Position numbers and translations under genes: made by a program
Assembly (NCBI RefSeq): GCF_002811945.1
Contig: NZ_NPDX01000001.1
Location: 1,496,501 to 1,560,500, forward strand
DNA from: Leptospira harrisiae
GTDB taxonomy: Bacteria; Spirochaetota; Leptospiria; Leptospirales; Leptospiraceae
Direction: 5' to 3'
Length of the DNA stretch: 64,000 nt
The notes under the pieces: model-generated
What the model was told of the DNA's origin: nothing
The model's database searches: none
The model's input: only the letters and a program-made list of their open reading frames with translations
Shown: positions 16,181 through 25,821 of the stretch, piece after piece
Numbering within the stretch: position 1 is the first letter of the stretch
How the letters are laid out: the number at the start of each line of letters is the position of its first letter

Positions 16181-16251
16181 GGCCGAAGATCGAAGCGATT
16201 CCCGCTCCCACGCTCAATCAATTAAAACTAAAATCGACATTTCTTACTTTT
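16181..16251 (+). repeat. Imperfect direct repeat B downstream of tRNA-Leu
   Basis: This copy begins ggccgaagatcgaag and resembles the copy at 16071-16137. Here the tRNA-like match extends to gcgattcccgctcc (16195-16208), against ttcgattcccgctcc in tRNA-Leu, so it is the closer relic of the tRNA 3' half. Both copies end in similar tails (aaca/gaca-TCTCTTAC or TTTCTTAC type). Confidence 0.6.
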
Positions 16252-16257
16252 CCCTGC

Positions 16258-18144
16258 TTACTCTTCACAATTCCCTGAAATTTCAATTCGCGGCAAGTAG
16301 GGCCTTTCTCCCGACCAAACAAACTTAAATCCAAAATCAATAAACTCTAGGTTCTCTGCCTGATAGTCTTTGGGTTGGACGATCACTCTTTGAACTCCTT
16401 TTGGATTCTTAAAACTCTCTTTTTTTACAATTCGTTCTGCTTGGACTTTGTATTCTTTGTCTTGGTCAAAACTTTCTCGTTTGCGAATTTCTAATTCCAT
16501 GGATTCGGGGAGGTTTCCGCTAGATAAATCTTCCCAATGGATTTGGAACTGAACGGGAATTTGACGTAATTCGGCATCTTTGTCAAAGTTTATATTCTTG
16601 TCCAAACAACCTGCAAGTTTGAAATACATCTCCTTTGTTTCCAAAGGAAGGGCCACCGGGCCTTTAGCATTGATGGAGTTTTGCGGTAAGGGTGCGGGGA
16701 AGTTGTGTTCTGTGCGAGCTCTGTGGATGAATAGATCATTTGCGGGAGTTTTCGATAAATAAAGAGCACCCATAGCGGAAATGAAAATCCAAAGTACAAG
16801 GATTCCAAATACCTTAGATTGCATTTTTTTTAACGGCCTTTCTTCTAACCCTTTTTTCTGAAAATTAGTTTTTGGTAATAAACATAAAATCCCAAGGAAA
16901 GGAAGAAGGACTTCATCATCTAACAGAAAACATTGGAAACTACCAGCAAAAACAATCGCATAAAAACCTAAATAAAAGAGGTTATGTTTAGGAACTTTTA
17001 AAATATTTTTTGTAATCAGATACAAAAAACTAAAAAAAGAAATTCCTCCAAAAACCCCGCCCAAAATCCAAAAATGCAAAAAGTCAAAATGGGCATGGGA
17101 TTTAGGTGTAATGGATAAATCATAATACAATTCGGGAAGTTCTCGGATGAGGGGGGTTGCATGCAAAACAAATTGCCGTGGATAATTCCCGCTGCCGATA
17201 CCCAAAACCAACGAATCTTTTAGTATGGCAAAATTCATTTTATGAATCCACACCCTTTGGTTCTCTAACGATCGTTTAGCGAATAAATCATCTATGGCTC
17301 TTTGGAATAACCAATTGTTTTGGTAGAGTAAAAAGGACAGAAAAACAAAACCAATAAGACCAAGCCCAATCCAAGGAAGGTATTTCTTAATCGAAAACTT
17401 TTTTGGGAGAGAGAGTAGGACCAAACCGAATAATAATCCAAACCAGATGGAACGACTTTGGTTTAGGAAAAGTAAAAGGAAACCAATCAAACTGAATGTA
17501 AAAAGTGAGAATGTATAGAATCTAGAAAACCTTTCTTTTTTTACCATTGGGATCATCCGAAAGGTCCTTTCGAAAAGAGAAGGAAGGTAGATGGCAAGTA
17601 AACCTCCGTAAGTGAGGTGGGTACTTTGAAAACCAATGGGTAAATAAAGAGGAAGTTTTTGCAAAAAAACAACAAGTAGATGGGGAAGGCGCCTACCTTC
17701 GGTGTACTGAAATCCATCCATTACAAAAGGAGCAAGCCTATAGGGTGAAAGTAAAGAAACAAGTCCAGATAAAACTAGAAAAACGGCTCCAATCAACACT
17801 GCTTGTTTTAATTTTGTTTTTTCTATGTGAGATAAATGTGAATGGTGTAATAATAAAAATGCCATCCATACGTCCCCAAATTCCGATTTTAGAACCACTT
17901 TTTTCCAGTTTGTTTCCTCCCAAGTAAGAATGGGGGTGAAAAGAAAACTAAGGTAGAGTAAAATCCAAAAAAGGATTTGGGTTTCAAACTTAGGGATCTC
18001 TTTTTTTAGAAGGAAGTCCAAGAACAAAAAGAATACGGAAGCACCTGCAAAAATTTGGCAAAGACTAATGGAAAATGGGGAGAGAACGAAAAAAAGGTAT
18101 AGAAAAACAACAGAAATCTTACGAAATGTTTCTTTCCCAATCAT
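16258..18144 (-). CDS. O-antigen ligase-like polytopic membrane protein
   Basis: The 628-residue protein has about 11-12 hydrophobic segments in its first 430 residues, followed by a soluble C-terminal domain of about 170 residues. The family's ligase/polymerase motif region is visible as FLLLFLNQSRSIWFGLLFG, with a large loop containing NQRVWIHKMN and GIGSGNYPRQF. Proteins of this superfamily (WaaL/Wzy) transfer or polymerise O-antigen on lipid carriers at the periplasmic face. The C-terminal extension is unusual and may be a periplasmic sugar-binding part. It is divergent from a glycosyltransferase gene across only 30 bp. Confidence 0.82.
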   Translation of the reverse strand: MIGKETFRKISVVFLYLFFVLSPFSISLCQIFAGASVFFLFLDFLLKKEIPKFETQILFWILLYLSFLFTPILTWEETNWKKVVLKSEFGDVWMAFLLLHHSHLSHIEKTKLKQAVLIGAVFLVLSGLVSLLSPYRLAPFVMDGFQYTEGRRLPHLLVVFLQKLPLYLPIGFQSTHLTYGGLLAIYLPSLFERTFRMIPMVKKERFSRFYTFSLFTFSLIGFLLLFLNQSRSIWFGLLFGLVLLSLPKKFSIKKYLPWIGLGLIGFVFLSFLLYQNNWLFQRAIDDLFAKRSLENQRVWIHKMNFAILKDSLVLGIGSGNYPRQFVLHATPLIRELPELYYDLSITPKSHAHFDFLHFWILGGVFGGISFFSFLYLITKNILKVPKHNLFYLGFYAIVFAGSFQCFLLDDEVLLPFLGILCLLPKTNFQKKGLEERPLKKMQSKVFGILVLWIFISAMGALYLSKTPANDLFIHRARTEHNFPAPLPQNSINAKGPVALPLETKEMYFKLAGCLDKNINFDKDAELRQIPVQFQIHWEDLSSGNLPESMELEIRKRESFDQDKEYKVQAERIVKKESFKNPKGVQRVIVQPKDYQAENLEFIDFGFKFVWSGERPYLPRIEISGNCEE

Positions 18145-18149
18145 ATTTG

Positions 18150-18170
18150 GTTAAAAGAATAGGTTTTAAC
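18150..18170. promoter_or_regulatory. Inverted repeat between the divergent ligase-like and glycosyltransferase genes
   Basis: GTTAAAA (18150-18156) and TTTTAAC (18164-18170) form a perfect 7-bp dyad with a 7-bp centre that fills most of the 30-bp gap between the two start codons. It could be an operator or simply AT-rich promoter DNA. Confidence 0.3.
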
Positions 18171-18174
18171 TCCT

Positions 18175-18996
18175 ATGGAAGGCAAGAGAAAAAGAAAATT
18201 GTCGGTGGCCATCATCACCTTCAACGAAGAAAAAAATATCGGGGATTGTATTCGATCCATCGAGTCAGTTGCCGACGAAATTATTGTATTGGATTCTTTA
18301 AGTACAGACAGAACGAAAGAAATTGCTACCGGCTTTTCCAAAGTCAAATTTTATGAGTCCCCGTTTCCGGGACATGTGGAACAAAAAAACAAAGCCATTG
18401 GTTTATGTTCCCATGATTGGATTTTGTCACTAGATGCTGATGAACGTGCAAATGAAACTTTGGTTCATTCTATTCAATCATTTTTAGATTCAGATCAGGA
18501 TCATGCGGACGGATTTAAAATAGCAAGGCTTACTTACCATTTGGGAAGATGGATTCGTTATAGTGGTTGGTATCCTTTGCGTAGGTTTCGTTTGTTCCAA
18601 AAAAACGCCGCCACATGGGTTGGAGAAAATCCTCACGATTATATTGAATTAAAACCTGGATCCATTGGAAAAGTGATGAAGGGAGATATCCTTCATTATA
18701 GTTTTATAGATTTTAGTCACCAAATCACCACTATCAACCAATTCTCAAGCATTGTTGCTTATACTCGTTATGCGAAAGGAGAAAGATTTTCTCTTTTCAA
18801 AACGATTTTCAAACCATTTGGAAAATTTTTAGAGATTTATATTTTTAAATTTGGGTTTTTGGATGGAATTCCTGGACTTTGGATTGCGATTGCCTCATCC
18901 TTTTCCACCTTTTTGAAATATGCTAAATTGTATGAGTTAGATAGAAAGCAGATCGAACGACCGTCCAATATTAGAAAAGAATATGGCAAAAACTAA
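18175..18996 (+). CDS. Glycosyltransferase family 2 (LPS core type)
   Basis: The 273-residue protein has a GT2 GT-A fold beginning SVAIITFNEEKNIGDCI, then IVLDSLSTDRTKEIA and the DXD-type LSLDADER metal-binding site near residue 85. It resembles WaaE/KdtX-type LPS core glucosyltransferases, with the characteristic WIRYSGWYPLRRFRLF and a FFKPF-like segment. It acts at the cytoplasmic face of the inner membrane. It overlaps the next gene by 14 bp and heads a plus-strand run that includes gmhA. Confidence 0.88.
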   Translation: MEGKRKRKLSVAIITFNEEKNIGDCIRSIESVADEIIVLDSLSTDRTKEIATGFSKVKFYESPFPGHVEQKNKAIGLCSHDWILSLDADERANETLVHSIQSFLDSDQDHADGFKIARLTYHLGRWIRYSGWYPLRRFRLFQKNAATWVGENPHDYIELKPGSIGKVMKGDILHYSFIDFSHQITTINQFSSIVAYTRYAKGERFSLFKTIFKPFGKFLEIYIFKFGFLDGIPGLWIAIASSFSTFLKYAKLYELDRKQIERPSNIRKEYGKN

Positions 18997-19756
18997 ACAA
19001 ACATCCAAACCCGGATTTTTCTCTTGGTTCTTCAGTCTTTTCCTTTCGAAAGGGACACCGGAAGACTTTGATTCTACAAAACGAAAAAAAGAACCAAAAG
19101 CCTTTGCTATGGAATGGGCAGTGGCAATTGACAACTGGAAAAAAAAACTACGAACAAAACAAGTGAGTTCAGGTGTTGTCATCGAATCGCCAAAATTTCG
19201 CTTAACAAAAACAAACGAGAAATTGTTTCGTGCAGAAGGTTTAGATTATTCTTTGATTTTAGTTACAGGAAACCATCTTTATAAAAATAAAGAGGATAAG
19301 TGGTCAGGGGTTCTTTTTGTCGATGAAGGGGATTTAAATAAAAATCTCACCAAAGATCTATCTAGTCTGGATGTTTTCCTCTCGGCCCTTTCGATTCCTA
19401 AAACAGATTTATTTTTAGATACCAATGCGCCTAAAGAAGATTGGAGGATTGTTTTAACTTGGGAACGTTTTTGGAAAGAACAATTGGTTCTACAAATGAA
19501 ACCAAATTCAATGGCACTGGCGATGCTTGCCATAGGGGAAGAGTGTCGGCTTTTTTTTGAGTCTGTGGCAACCGATAGACAAAAGAAGTTAGTGAGAGAT
19601 GAATTATTTTATCTAAATCTTGGTACAACGGATCAAAATAACCCGTATTCAAAAGCAAAAAATTTATATGGTTTCGGGTCTGCTCTGGTTGAATTCGGAA
19701 ATGCGGTGAATGCCACCAAAGAAAGAAGAGATAAGGAACAAAATCATGGATCATAA
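18983..19756 (+). CDS. Hypothetical protein; C-terminal segment reminiscent of the FliG middle domain
   Basis: The 257 residues contain no signal peptide, though an aromatic-rich stretch ([12 protein letters not shown], residues 11-22) could be membrane-associated. Residues about 177-213 ([18 protein letters not shown], then [16 protein letters not shown]) match by eye the helical pattern of the FliG middle domain, where A-x3-A-x3-EE-x3-F is followed by a basic helix and E-x2-L. The rest is unassigned. It sits between a glycosyltransferase and gmhA and overlaps both. The FliG resemblance is weak evidence only. Confidence 0.6.
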   Translation: MAKTKQTSKPGFFSWFFSLFLSKGTPEDFDSTKRKKEPKAFAMEWAVAIDNWKKKLRTKQVSSGVVIESPKFRLTKTNEKLFRAEGLDYSLILVTGNHLYKNKEDKWSGVLFVDEGDLNKNLTKDLSSLDVFLSALSIPKTDLFLDTNAPKEDWRIVLTWERFWKEQLVLQMKPNSMALAMLAIGEECRLFFESVATDRQKKLVRDELFYLNLGTTDQNNPYSKAKNLYGFGSALVEFGNAVNATKERRDKEQNHGS

Positions 19757-20333
19757 ATCACTCATCCAAACGCAAATCGAAGATTCGATCGCGGTAAAAC
19801 AACAATTACTCCCAACACTTTTGCCTTCCATTGAAGCCGCAGGAAAACTCCTCGTTACCTCACTCAATCAGAAGGGGCTTTTGTATTTTTGTGGAAACGG
19901 GGGGTCTAGTTGTGACGCCTCACATATTGCTGCAGAACTTGTGGTTCGATATAAATCTGGAAATGAAAGAAAGGCCATCCCTGCATTGGCCCTAAACAGT
20001 GACCAGGCAGTTCTTACTGCTTGTTCCAATGATTATGGGTACGAATATGTATTCCAAAGACAGGTGCAGGCTTTTGGAAAACCATCAGATGTTTTTGTGG
20101 GACTCACCACTTCGGGAAATTCGCAAAACATTATTTTGGCGGTGGAGGAAGCAAAAAAAATTGGGATGAAGGTCGTTTTGTTTTTGGGTGGAGACGGTGG
20201 AAAACTAAAGGGTAAGGGAGACGTAGAAATCATTGTCCCTTCCAAAGTCACCGCAAGGATACAAGAATGTCATATTCTTATAGGCCATATCCTTTGTAGC
20301 ATCATTGAAAAGGAACTCTTTGGCCTCGACTAA
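19746..20333 (+). CDS. gmhA: Phosphoheptose isomerase (SIS domain)
   Basis: The start at 19746 is chosen because AAGGAAC precedes it; this gives 195 residues, the usual GmhA length. GmhA converts sedoheptulose-7-phosphate to D-glycero-D-manno-heptose-7-phosphate, the first step to ADP-heptose for LPS core. Signatures are [19 protein letters not shown] (with active-site Glu and His), [10 protein letters not shown], and a late [12 protein letters not shown] with Gln and His. The two later heptose enzymes are encoded at 43.4-44.9 kb in this window. It overlaps both neighbours. Confidence 0.94.
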   Translation: MDHKSLIQTQIEDSIAVKQQLLPTLLPSIEAAGKLLVTSLNQKGLLYFCGNGGSSCDASHIAAELVVRYKSGNERKAIPALALNSDQAVLTACSNDYGYEYVFQRQVQAFGKPSDVFVGLTTSGNSQNIILAVEEAKKIGMKVVLFLGGDGGKLKGKGDVEIIVPSKVTARIQECHILIGHILCSIIEKELFGLD

Positions 20334-21075
20334 AATCCCTGCTGTCCAAATCAAAAATGCCACCATCGAAACAAAAGATGGTCAGAAGATTTGGAAGGGA
20401 ATTTCTTTGGAAATTCCAAAAGGTATTGTTTATGGAGTGATTGGTGAGTCGGGTTCCGGTAAATCGACATTAGGTTTTTCGCTTTTCGGAATGGTTCCTA
20501 ACGGTTGTACATTGACTTATCAGACCTTTGATGTGTTAGGTGAGGGTGTCAGCAATGCCAAAACTGGTCTTAAGTTATTTATGGTACCTCAAAATCCGAA
20601 TTGGGCCTTTCATCCTTTTAGAACCATCGAAGCTCAAATCCGAGATTTTTTTAAATTATCAAAATTGAATTTGATCCAATTTGAATCGTTATTTCAAATT
20701 TGGGATCGTTTGTCCATCTCCAGAAATCATTGGAAAAAATATGCAAAGACTTTATCTGGAGGAGAAAAGCAGCGGATTCTTCTTTCCCTAGCTTTTTTAC
20801 GTACGCCGGAGATTTTGGTTTTGGATGAACCCACCACAGGGCTCGATGCCTTTTCTGAAAAAATTGTCCTAGAAACTGTCCAAAACCTTGCAAAAATGGG
20901 GACGACCGTTGTTTTTATTACACACGAGCTCCGGATCGTCGAAAGTCTGACCTCTCAAGTTACGATAATGAAACAAGGGGAAGTCATAGAAACCATTCCG
21001 GTTTTAAACCACAACCTGGAGCCAAAAACTGAATATGGAAAACAACTTAAGGAAGCATCTCTACTCTTTCAGTAA
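20320..21075 (+). CDS. ABC transporter ATP-binding protein (oligopeptide type), orphan
   Basis: The TTG at 20320 has AAAAGGAA immediately upstream and gives 251 residues. All ATPase motifs are present: Walker [11 protein letters not shown]-loop MVPQNP, signature LSGGEKQR, Walker [14 protein letters not shown] and switch His ITHE. The AFHPF after the Q-loop resembles the Dpp/Opp/Nik ATPase subfamily. No permease or binding protein gene is adjacent, so its partner must be encoded elsewhere or it has a non-transport role. It overlaps gmhA by 14 bp and the FHA gene by 41 bp. Confidence 0.85.
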   Translation: MASTKIPAVQIKNATIETKDGQKIWKGISLEIPKGIVYGVIGESGSGKSTLGFSLFGMVPNGCTLTYQTFDVLGEGVSNAKTGLKLFMVPQNPNWAFHPFRTIEAQIRDFFKLSKLNLIQFESLFQIWDRLSISRNHWKKYAKTLSGGEKQRILLSLAFLRTPEILVLDEPTTGLDAFSEKIVLETVQNLAKMGTTVVFITHELRIVESLTSQVTIMKQGEVIETIPVLNHNLEPKTEYGKQLKEASLLFQ

Positions 21076-22507
21076 TTGGATTTTCCTTAGTTTGTTATTT
21101 CCAGTAATTCTTTCGGCGGATCCTGGTTTCAAACTTCGTTCAATCGACATTCGGTCTTATCCAGAGGTCAAAATTCGATTCCATTCCAATGGAGTTTTGG
21201 ACCCTGTTGGATTTGTTCTTTCCGAACAATTGGATTCAAATCGTAGGCTCACCGAATCTTTTCGTTTTGAAAAAACGGATTCAAAAAATCCAATTCACTT
21301 ATATCTTTCAATACCTAGTTATACAGATGCAGAGGACCGTCGATGGATCATTCAACTAGCAAACCAATTGGTTAAAATTGCAGAACTAAGTGGTGGTTCC
21401 TCTCAATTACAAATCCAATCCGATACAAATAAACATTCCTTTGAAAGAATTCGTTCGAATGTTTTAGACATCTCCTTTCCGTTTCCAAAAGAACCTACAC
21501 CTGTTTATCCTATACGAAACTGGGAAAATTTTTTAGAGACCATTCCAAGCAACCAATCATCGGAAGACCATATTTTAGTTTTTGTCAGTTTTAGTCCAGA
21601 ATGGCAGGATCGTTTTGAAATCCCTGAACTAGCAAAACGAATTCGAGAAAAAAATCTGCAACTCATTGTGCTTGCTCCTCGTTCATTGGAAGCAACCAAA
21701 CTTGCAAGTTATGCGAACGGAAAACATTATTCGATAACAAAGTCAGATAGTTACAGCGACTTATTTTCCTATTTAAGGACTTTAGGCCAACCTGATTTTG
21801 AGTTAGTTTATGAATCCCCTTGGAAACTATCTCAATGGAAAAGAAATTTAATTTTTGGAAATTTGGTTTCTGTAGACCAGGGAATTCGATTCGAATTCCA
21901 ATATGAACTTTCTTTTTTTCAATCTTTGTATTTGAAACTTTCCGACCCTTTATTCTTTTTTCCTGTAAGTTTATTTCTCATTTTTCTTTGTTTGGCGGCA
22001 TTGTATTATTTACGCGGGTTCGAAGAAACAAACCAGAAAGTAAATCAAAATCAAACTGCCGTAATTACCTCGGTTCCATCAGAATTTTCGGAACGTAAAG
22101 AAGAACTCGAGGTGTACGATCGAATGTATGGAGAAACCTTAGAAAGGGCTGCACGTGACCGAGAGATTGCGATTGCCATTGCTGAGAAAGAATCGCTTCC
22201 AGGAACTGCATACTCTTATGCTGTTCTTATGAGAAGAGATGGAAACCAAAATTCCGATCAAATCCCATTGCAATTTGATGAAGTCACCATTGGGAGTTGG
22301 GAATCAAATCATTTGATCCTTTCGGATCCTACTGTGGCTGGGCTTCATGCAAAAATAAAAAACAGAAAGGGAAAGTATATATTGTTTGATTGTGTATCCG
22401 AAACAGGTGTATATTTAAACGGTAAAAAGTTACTTCGTCCCAAAGTTCTACATAATTTGGACGAAATCCAAATTGGAAAAACGATTTTGTCGTTTCGAGG
22501 AAGGTAG
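21035..22507 (+). CDS. Membrane-anchored FHA-domain protein
   Basis: This 490-residue protein has a signal peptide (residues 12-28), a periplasmic region of about 270 residues whose ILVFVSFSPEWQDRFEIPEL and LIVLAPRSLEATKLASYA segments suggest a von Willebrand A-like fold, a membrane helix near residues 308-328 (FFFPVSLFLIFLCLAALYYL), and a cytoplasmic C-terminal FHA domain (about residues 400-488) with TIGSWESNHLILSD and a final NLDEIQIGKTILSF. FHA domains bind phosphothreonine peptides, so it may relay a signal across the membrane. Neighbours do not reveal a kinase. Confidence 0.8.
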   Translation: MENNLRKHLYSFSNWIFLSLLFPVILSADPGFKLRSIDIRSYPEVKIRFHSNGVLDPVGFVLSEQLDSNRRLTESFRFEKTDSKNPIHLYLSIPSYTDAEDRRWIIQLANQLVKIAELSGGSSQLQIQSDTNKHSFERIRSNVLDISFPFPKEPTPVYPIRNWENFLETIPSNQSSEDHILVFVSFSPEWQDRFEIPELAKRIREKNLQLIVLAPRSLEATKLASYANGKHYSITKSDSYSDLFSYLRTLGQPDFELVYESPWKLSQWKRNLIFGNLVSVDQGIRFEFQYELSFFQSLYLKLSDPLFFFPVSLFLIFLCLAALYYLRGFEETNQKVNQNQTAVITSVPSEFSERKEELEVYDRMYGETLERAARDREIAIAIAEKESLPGTAYSYAVLMRRDGNQNSDQIPLQFDEVTIGSWESNHLILSDPTVAGLHAKIKNRKGKYILFDCVSETGVYLNGKKLLRPKVLHNLDEIQIGKTILSFRGR

Positions 22508-22511
22508 AGGT

Positions 22512-23336
22512 ATGTTGCAAATGATAGAAAGGAATCTTTTCTCCCTTCTTCTAGTTCTTTCATTATTTTTGGTTCAGTGCTCGGGAGAGTCATCCAAAAA
22601 TGATGCTACTACTTCTCTACTTTTAGCCAAAGAATCGGGGGCAAACGGATGTACTGTCGCCGGTCTAGGAACACAAATCAAAGCCGGTTATACGGGAATC
22701 ACGACGACTTCGCAATCTGTGTCTTTTTCTTTGGCTGGGGATACCTATTATGCTGTGATGCAAATCGCTGGCGCTCAAATTGGAACTCGAGTCGTACTTT
22801 CTCGTTATGCGAAACTTTCCGTTTATGTATCCACAAGTTGCCCTTTGGATTTATCTTCTGCTATACTCGCAAAAGAAGGAACAGAATATTCTAAAGTGGA
22901 TTCTCCTGCCACAGTCATTACGTTCACAAAGGCGGGAAGTTATTTGATTTACTTGTATCAAAAAGAAAGTGGCACAACAAGTCCTTTGACGGTATTGACA
23001 GACGGAACTCCCGTTCAAACCATCTCCGATTCAGATCTTTCTGACCTTTTGAATGGAGGTTCTACCAAAACATTTAAGTTTGCTTGTGATTTAGGATCAG
23101 GTGTTTGTCAAAATTATTATGGTTATCTGACTAGTTGCCTCTCTGGAACCAAACAGTCTGCCAAATGTACAGAAACCAGTGTCGTTGGTTCTTGCAAAGT
23201 GACTCAGTCTGGAGTTGGTTATATCATTGGTGTTTATACTGCACCCAAAACGGGCGGGGGTGGGGGAACTGCTGCAACTCACTGTAGCGGACTTTCTGGA
23301 ACCTATGTGGACGGTGCGACCGTCCAAACCCCTTAG
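22512..23336 (+). CDS. Putative lipoprotein
   Basis: The start at 22512 gives 274 residues beginning with a lipoprotein signal: a hydrophobic stretch ([14 protein letters not shown]) and Cys near residue 24 followed by SGESS, compatible with the loose spirochetal lipobox. The mature part is Ser/Thr/Gly-rich, beta-prone and contains scattered Cys residues ([26 protein letters not shown]). I recognise no family. It follows the FHA gene by 4 bp and may be co-transcribed. Confidence 0.72.
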   Translation: MLQMIERNLFSLLLVLSLFLVQCSGESSKNDATTSLLLAKESGANGCTVAGLGTQIKAGYTGITTTSQSVSFSLAGDTYYAVMQIAGAQIGTRVVLSRYAKLSVYVSTSCPLDLSSAILAKEGTEYSKVDSPATVITFTKAGSYLIYLYQKESGTTSPLTVLTDGTPVQTISDSDLSDLLNGGSTKTFKFACDLGSGVCQNYYGYLTSCLSGTKQSAKCTETSVVGSCKVTQSGVGYIIGVYTAPKTGGGGGTAATHCSGLSGTYVDGATVQTP

Positions 23337-23387
23337 AACTCGTCTATTTTTTCAAATTCCCTGGACAGACTACCCCATGTCCGAGTT
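23337..23387 (+). promoter_or_regulatory. Possible stem-loop leader of leuC
   Basis: aactcg (23337-23342) can pair with cgagtt (23382-23387), enclosing ggaca (23363-23367) with tgtcc (23378-23382); the two helices share one base. It could be a terminator for the lipoprotein gene or a leuCD leader. No leucine-rich leader peptide is obvious. Confidence 0.25.
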
Positions 23388-23413
23388 ATGACTGGAAGTG
23401 GGGGAGTCTAGTT

Positions 23414-24808
23414 ATGAAAACCATGTTTGAGAAGATCTGGAATGACCATTTGGTCCACGAGGATGATGGAACCTGCCTCATTTATATTGATAGACACCTT
23501 GTTCATGAGGTGACAAGCCCGCAGGCCTTTGAAAGTTTAAAACTGACAAATAGGAAAGTGCGCCGGCCAGATGCTACTTTTGCAACTATGGACCACAACG
23601 TATCCACACGAACTCGTGATTGGAAGTCGGTTGATCCAATCTCTGTCCTCCAAATGCAGACTTTGATGGACAACTGTAAAGAAAACGGAATTACATTATT
23701 TGATATCAACCATCCAGACAACGGAATAGTCCACGTTGTAGCCCCAGAACTTGGCCTAACCCATCCTGGGATGACAATTGTTTGCGGAGACTCACACACA
23801 GCCACTCATGGTGCTTTTGGAGCGCTTGCATTTGGGATTGGAACTTCTGAAGTTGAACATGTTCTCGCAACACAAACACTCGTCCAAAAGAAACCAAAAA
23901 CTTTAGAAATTCGTGTGGATGGAAAGTTATCTCCACTTGTTTCTGCTAAAGACATTGTCCTTGCGATCATTGGTAAAATTGGTACTGATGGGGCAACGGG
24001 ATACGTAATTGAATTCACTGGAGAGGCCATTCGTTCTCTGAGTATGGAAGGTCGTATGACAATCTGTAATATGGCAATTGAAGCTGGTGCCCGTGCTGGA
24101 CTCATTTCCCCAGATGATACGACTATTAACTATATCAAAGGAAGAGACTTTGCACCTAAAGGTGAGGCTTTTGATTTAGCAGCTGCAAAGTGGAGAGCTT
24201 ATGCAACTGATGCCGGTGCCAAGTTTGATAAAACTGTTATACTCAATGCAAGTGAAATTGCCCCTATGGTTTCTTGGGGAACTTCTCCGGGCCAAGTGAT
24301 TCCTGTCACATCGGCAGTGCCAGCACCTTCTGATTTTACAGACCCTGTCCAAAAAAAATCAGCAGAGTCTGCTCTAGCTTATATGGATCTGAAACCTGGT
24401 CAGAAACTAATCGATGTTAAAGTAAATAAAGTATTTATAGGTTCTTGCACAAACTCTAGGATTGAAGATTTACGTGTCGTTGCAGATACGGTCAAAGGTA
24501 AAAAAGTTAGTAGAGATGTGGAAGCCATCATTGTTCCTGGTTCTGGTCGTGTGAAACGACAAGCGGAACAAGAAGGACTCGATAAGATCTTTTTAGAAGC
24601 CGGATTCCAATGGAGAAACCCAGGTTGTTCGATGTGCCTTGCCATGAACGATGATGTTCTTTCGCCCGGTGATCGTTGTGCTTCCACTTCCAATAGAAAC
24701 TTTGAAGGAAGACAAGGAAAAGGTGGAAGAACGCATTTAGTTGGACCTGCGATGGCAGCTGCCGTAGCGGTTGAAGGGCATTTTGTAGACATTCGGGAGT
24801 GGAAATAA
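23414..24808 (+). CDS. leuC: 3-isopropylmalate dehydratase large subunit
   Basis: The protein has 464 residues, the bacterial LeuC length. With LeuD it isomerises 2-isopropylmalate to 3-isopropylmalate in leucine synthesis. Signatures include [21 protein letters not shown], and the three Fe-S cluster cysteines in [11 protein letters not shown] and [18 protein letters not shown] gives a strong ribosome-binding site. leuD follows after one base. Confidence 0.97.
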   Translation: MKTMFEKIWNDHLVHEDDGTCLIYIDRHLVHEVTSPQAFESLKLTNRKVRRPDATFATMDHNVSTRTRDWKSVDPISVLQMQTLMDNCKENGITLFDINHPDNGIVHVVAPELGLTHPGMTIVCGDSHTATHGAFGALAFGIGTSEVEHVLATQTLVQKKPKTLEIRVDGKLSPLVSAKDIVLAIIGKIGTDGATGYVIEFTGEAIRSLSMEGRMTICNMAIEAGARAGLISPDDTTINYIKGRDFAPKGEAFDLAAAKWRAYATDAGAKFDKTVILNASEIAPMVSWGTSPGQVIPVTSAVPAPSDFTDPVQKKSAESALAYMDLKPGQKLIDVKVNKVFIGSCTNSRIEDLRVVADTVKGKKVSRDVEAIIVPGSGRVKRQAEQEGLDKIFLEAGFQWRNPGCSMCLAMNDDVLSPGDRCASTSNRNFEGRQGKGGRTHLVGPAMAAAVAVEGHFVDIREWK

Positions 24809-24809
24809 G

Positions 24810-25436
24810 ATGAAAGCATTTACAAAGTTAAAAGGTATCGCTGCTCTTTTAGATAAGGCAAACGTAGACACAGACCAAATCATCCCAAAACAATTCCTTC
24901 GTAAAATTGAAAGGTCAGGGTTTGGACAACATCTATTCCATGATTGGAGATTTCTCGATGATGCTGGGAAAATACCAAATCCAGAATTTGCACTCAATGC
25001 AGAAAGATACAACGGCGCCAATATCCTTGTCACAAGAGATAATTTTGGTTGTGGATCTTCAAGAGAACATGCTCCTTGGGCTTTAGAAGATTATGGATTT
25101 CGTTCCATCATCTCTCCTTCTTATGCAGACATTTTTTACAATAACTGTTTTAAAAATGGAATGTTACCCATTGTTCTACCGGAAAACCAAGTAGAAGAAA
25201 TTTTTCAAACCATAAATAAAAAACCAGGTGCTAACTTGGAAATTGATTTAGAAAACCAAGTGGTAGTGACGGAAGAAGGTAAAAAATACCCGTTTGAAGT
25301 GGACGGCTTTCGAAAACATTGCCTCCTAAATGGTTTAGATGATATCGGACTCACTCTCCAAAAGGCCGATTTTATTCAAAAATTTGAGGAAAAGAACCAA
25401 AAAGAAGTTCCCTGGTTGTACGAGAAAACTGTATAA
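24810..25436 (+). CDS. leuD: 3-isopropylmalate dehydratase small subunit
   Basis: The 208 residues match LeuD. Key motifs are [28 protein letters not shown] and [13 protein letters not shown]. It forms the swivelling domain of the LeuCD heterodimer. The gene begins one base after leuC and is followed by an FKBP gene seven bases after its stop, so all three are probably co-transcribed. Confidence 0.97.
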   Translation: MKAFTKLKGIAALLDKANVDTDQIIPKQFLRKIERSGFGQHLFHDWRFLDDAGKIPNPEFALNAERYNGANILVTRDNFGCGSSREHAPWALEDYGFRSIISPSYADIFYNNCFKNGMLPIVLPENQVEEIFQTINKKPGANLEIDLENQVVVTEEGKKYPFEVDGFRKHCLLNGLDDIGLTLQKADFIQKFEEKNQKEVPWLYEKTV

Positions 25437-25443
25437 TCACACT

Positions 25444-25821
25444 ATGAAACGGTTTTCAATTTTACTCGGATTTTTATTTCTAACAGGTAGTCTTTTTGCA
25501 GACGAACTCCTGATCCAAGACACCAAACAAGGATTAGGTAGAGAAGCCATTCGCGGAACGACTGTTGTGGTTCATTACACAGGCAAACTTACTAACGGAA
25601 AAGTTTTTGATTCTTCTGTCGATCGTGGGGAACCATTTAGTTTCCAATTAGGCCAAGGACAAGTGATCCAAGGTTGGGAACGGGGCATTGTCGGAATGAA
25701 AGAAGGTGGAAAACGAAAACTCACCATCCCTCCACAATTTGGTTATGGTGCGCGTGCCGTTGGCCCGATCCCTGCCAATTCTACCCTTATCTTTGATGTA
25801 GAATTAATTAAAGTAAAATAA
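25444..25821 (+). CDS. Exported FKBP-type peptidyl-prolyl isomerase
   Basis: The ATG at 25444 is used because it begins a clear signal peptide (RFSILLGFLFLTGSLFA); a longer in-frame opening inside leuD is ignored. The 125-residue product has one complete FKBP domain: VVVHYTGKLTNGKVFDSS, QVIQGWERGIVGMKEGGKR and a closing PANSTLIFDVELI. It should fold proteins in the periplasm. Its TAA overlaps the next ATG (TAATG). Confidence 0.93.
   Translation: MKRFSILLGFLFLTGSLFADELLIQDTKQGLGREAIRGTTVVVHYTGKLTNGKVFDSSVDRGEPFSFQLGQGQVIQGWERGIVGMKEGGKRKLTIPPQFGYGARAVGPIPANSTLIFDVELIKVK

Larger units (their letters stand above)
15950..16257. other. Non-coding region with hairpin words and imperfect repeats
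   Basis: I see no credible gene in these 308 bp. A stem aaaaatgg (15973-15980) with ccattttt (16005-16012) could terminate the tRNA transcript. Three small units share the plan arm-AGGAW-arm-GAA: GGAC-AGGAA-GTCC-GAAG (16017-16033), GGCC-AGGAT-GGCC-GAAG (16062-16078) and GC-AGGAA-GC-GAA (16166-16177). Two longer imperfect repeats are listed separately. Frames crossing the tRNAs are spurious. Confidence 0.6.

Noticed and set aside
15872..16225. Open frame of 117 codons across tRNA-Leu and the downstream region
   Set aside because: It runs through a tRNA gene and repeat DNA, and its product has no protein-like features; the opposite-strand frames fail for the same reason.
25339..25443. In-frame upstream extension of the FKBP gene inside leuD
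   Set aside because: The internal ATG at 25444 begins a clear signal peptide; the extension would bury it.
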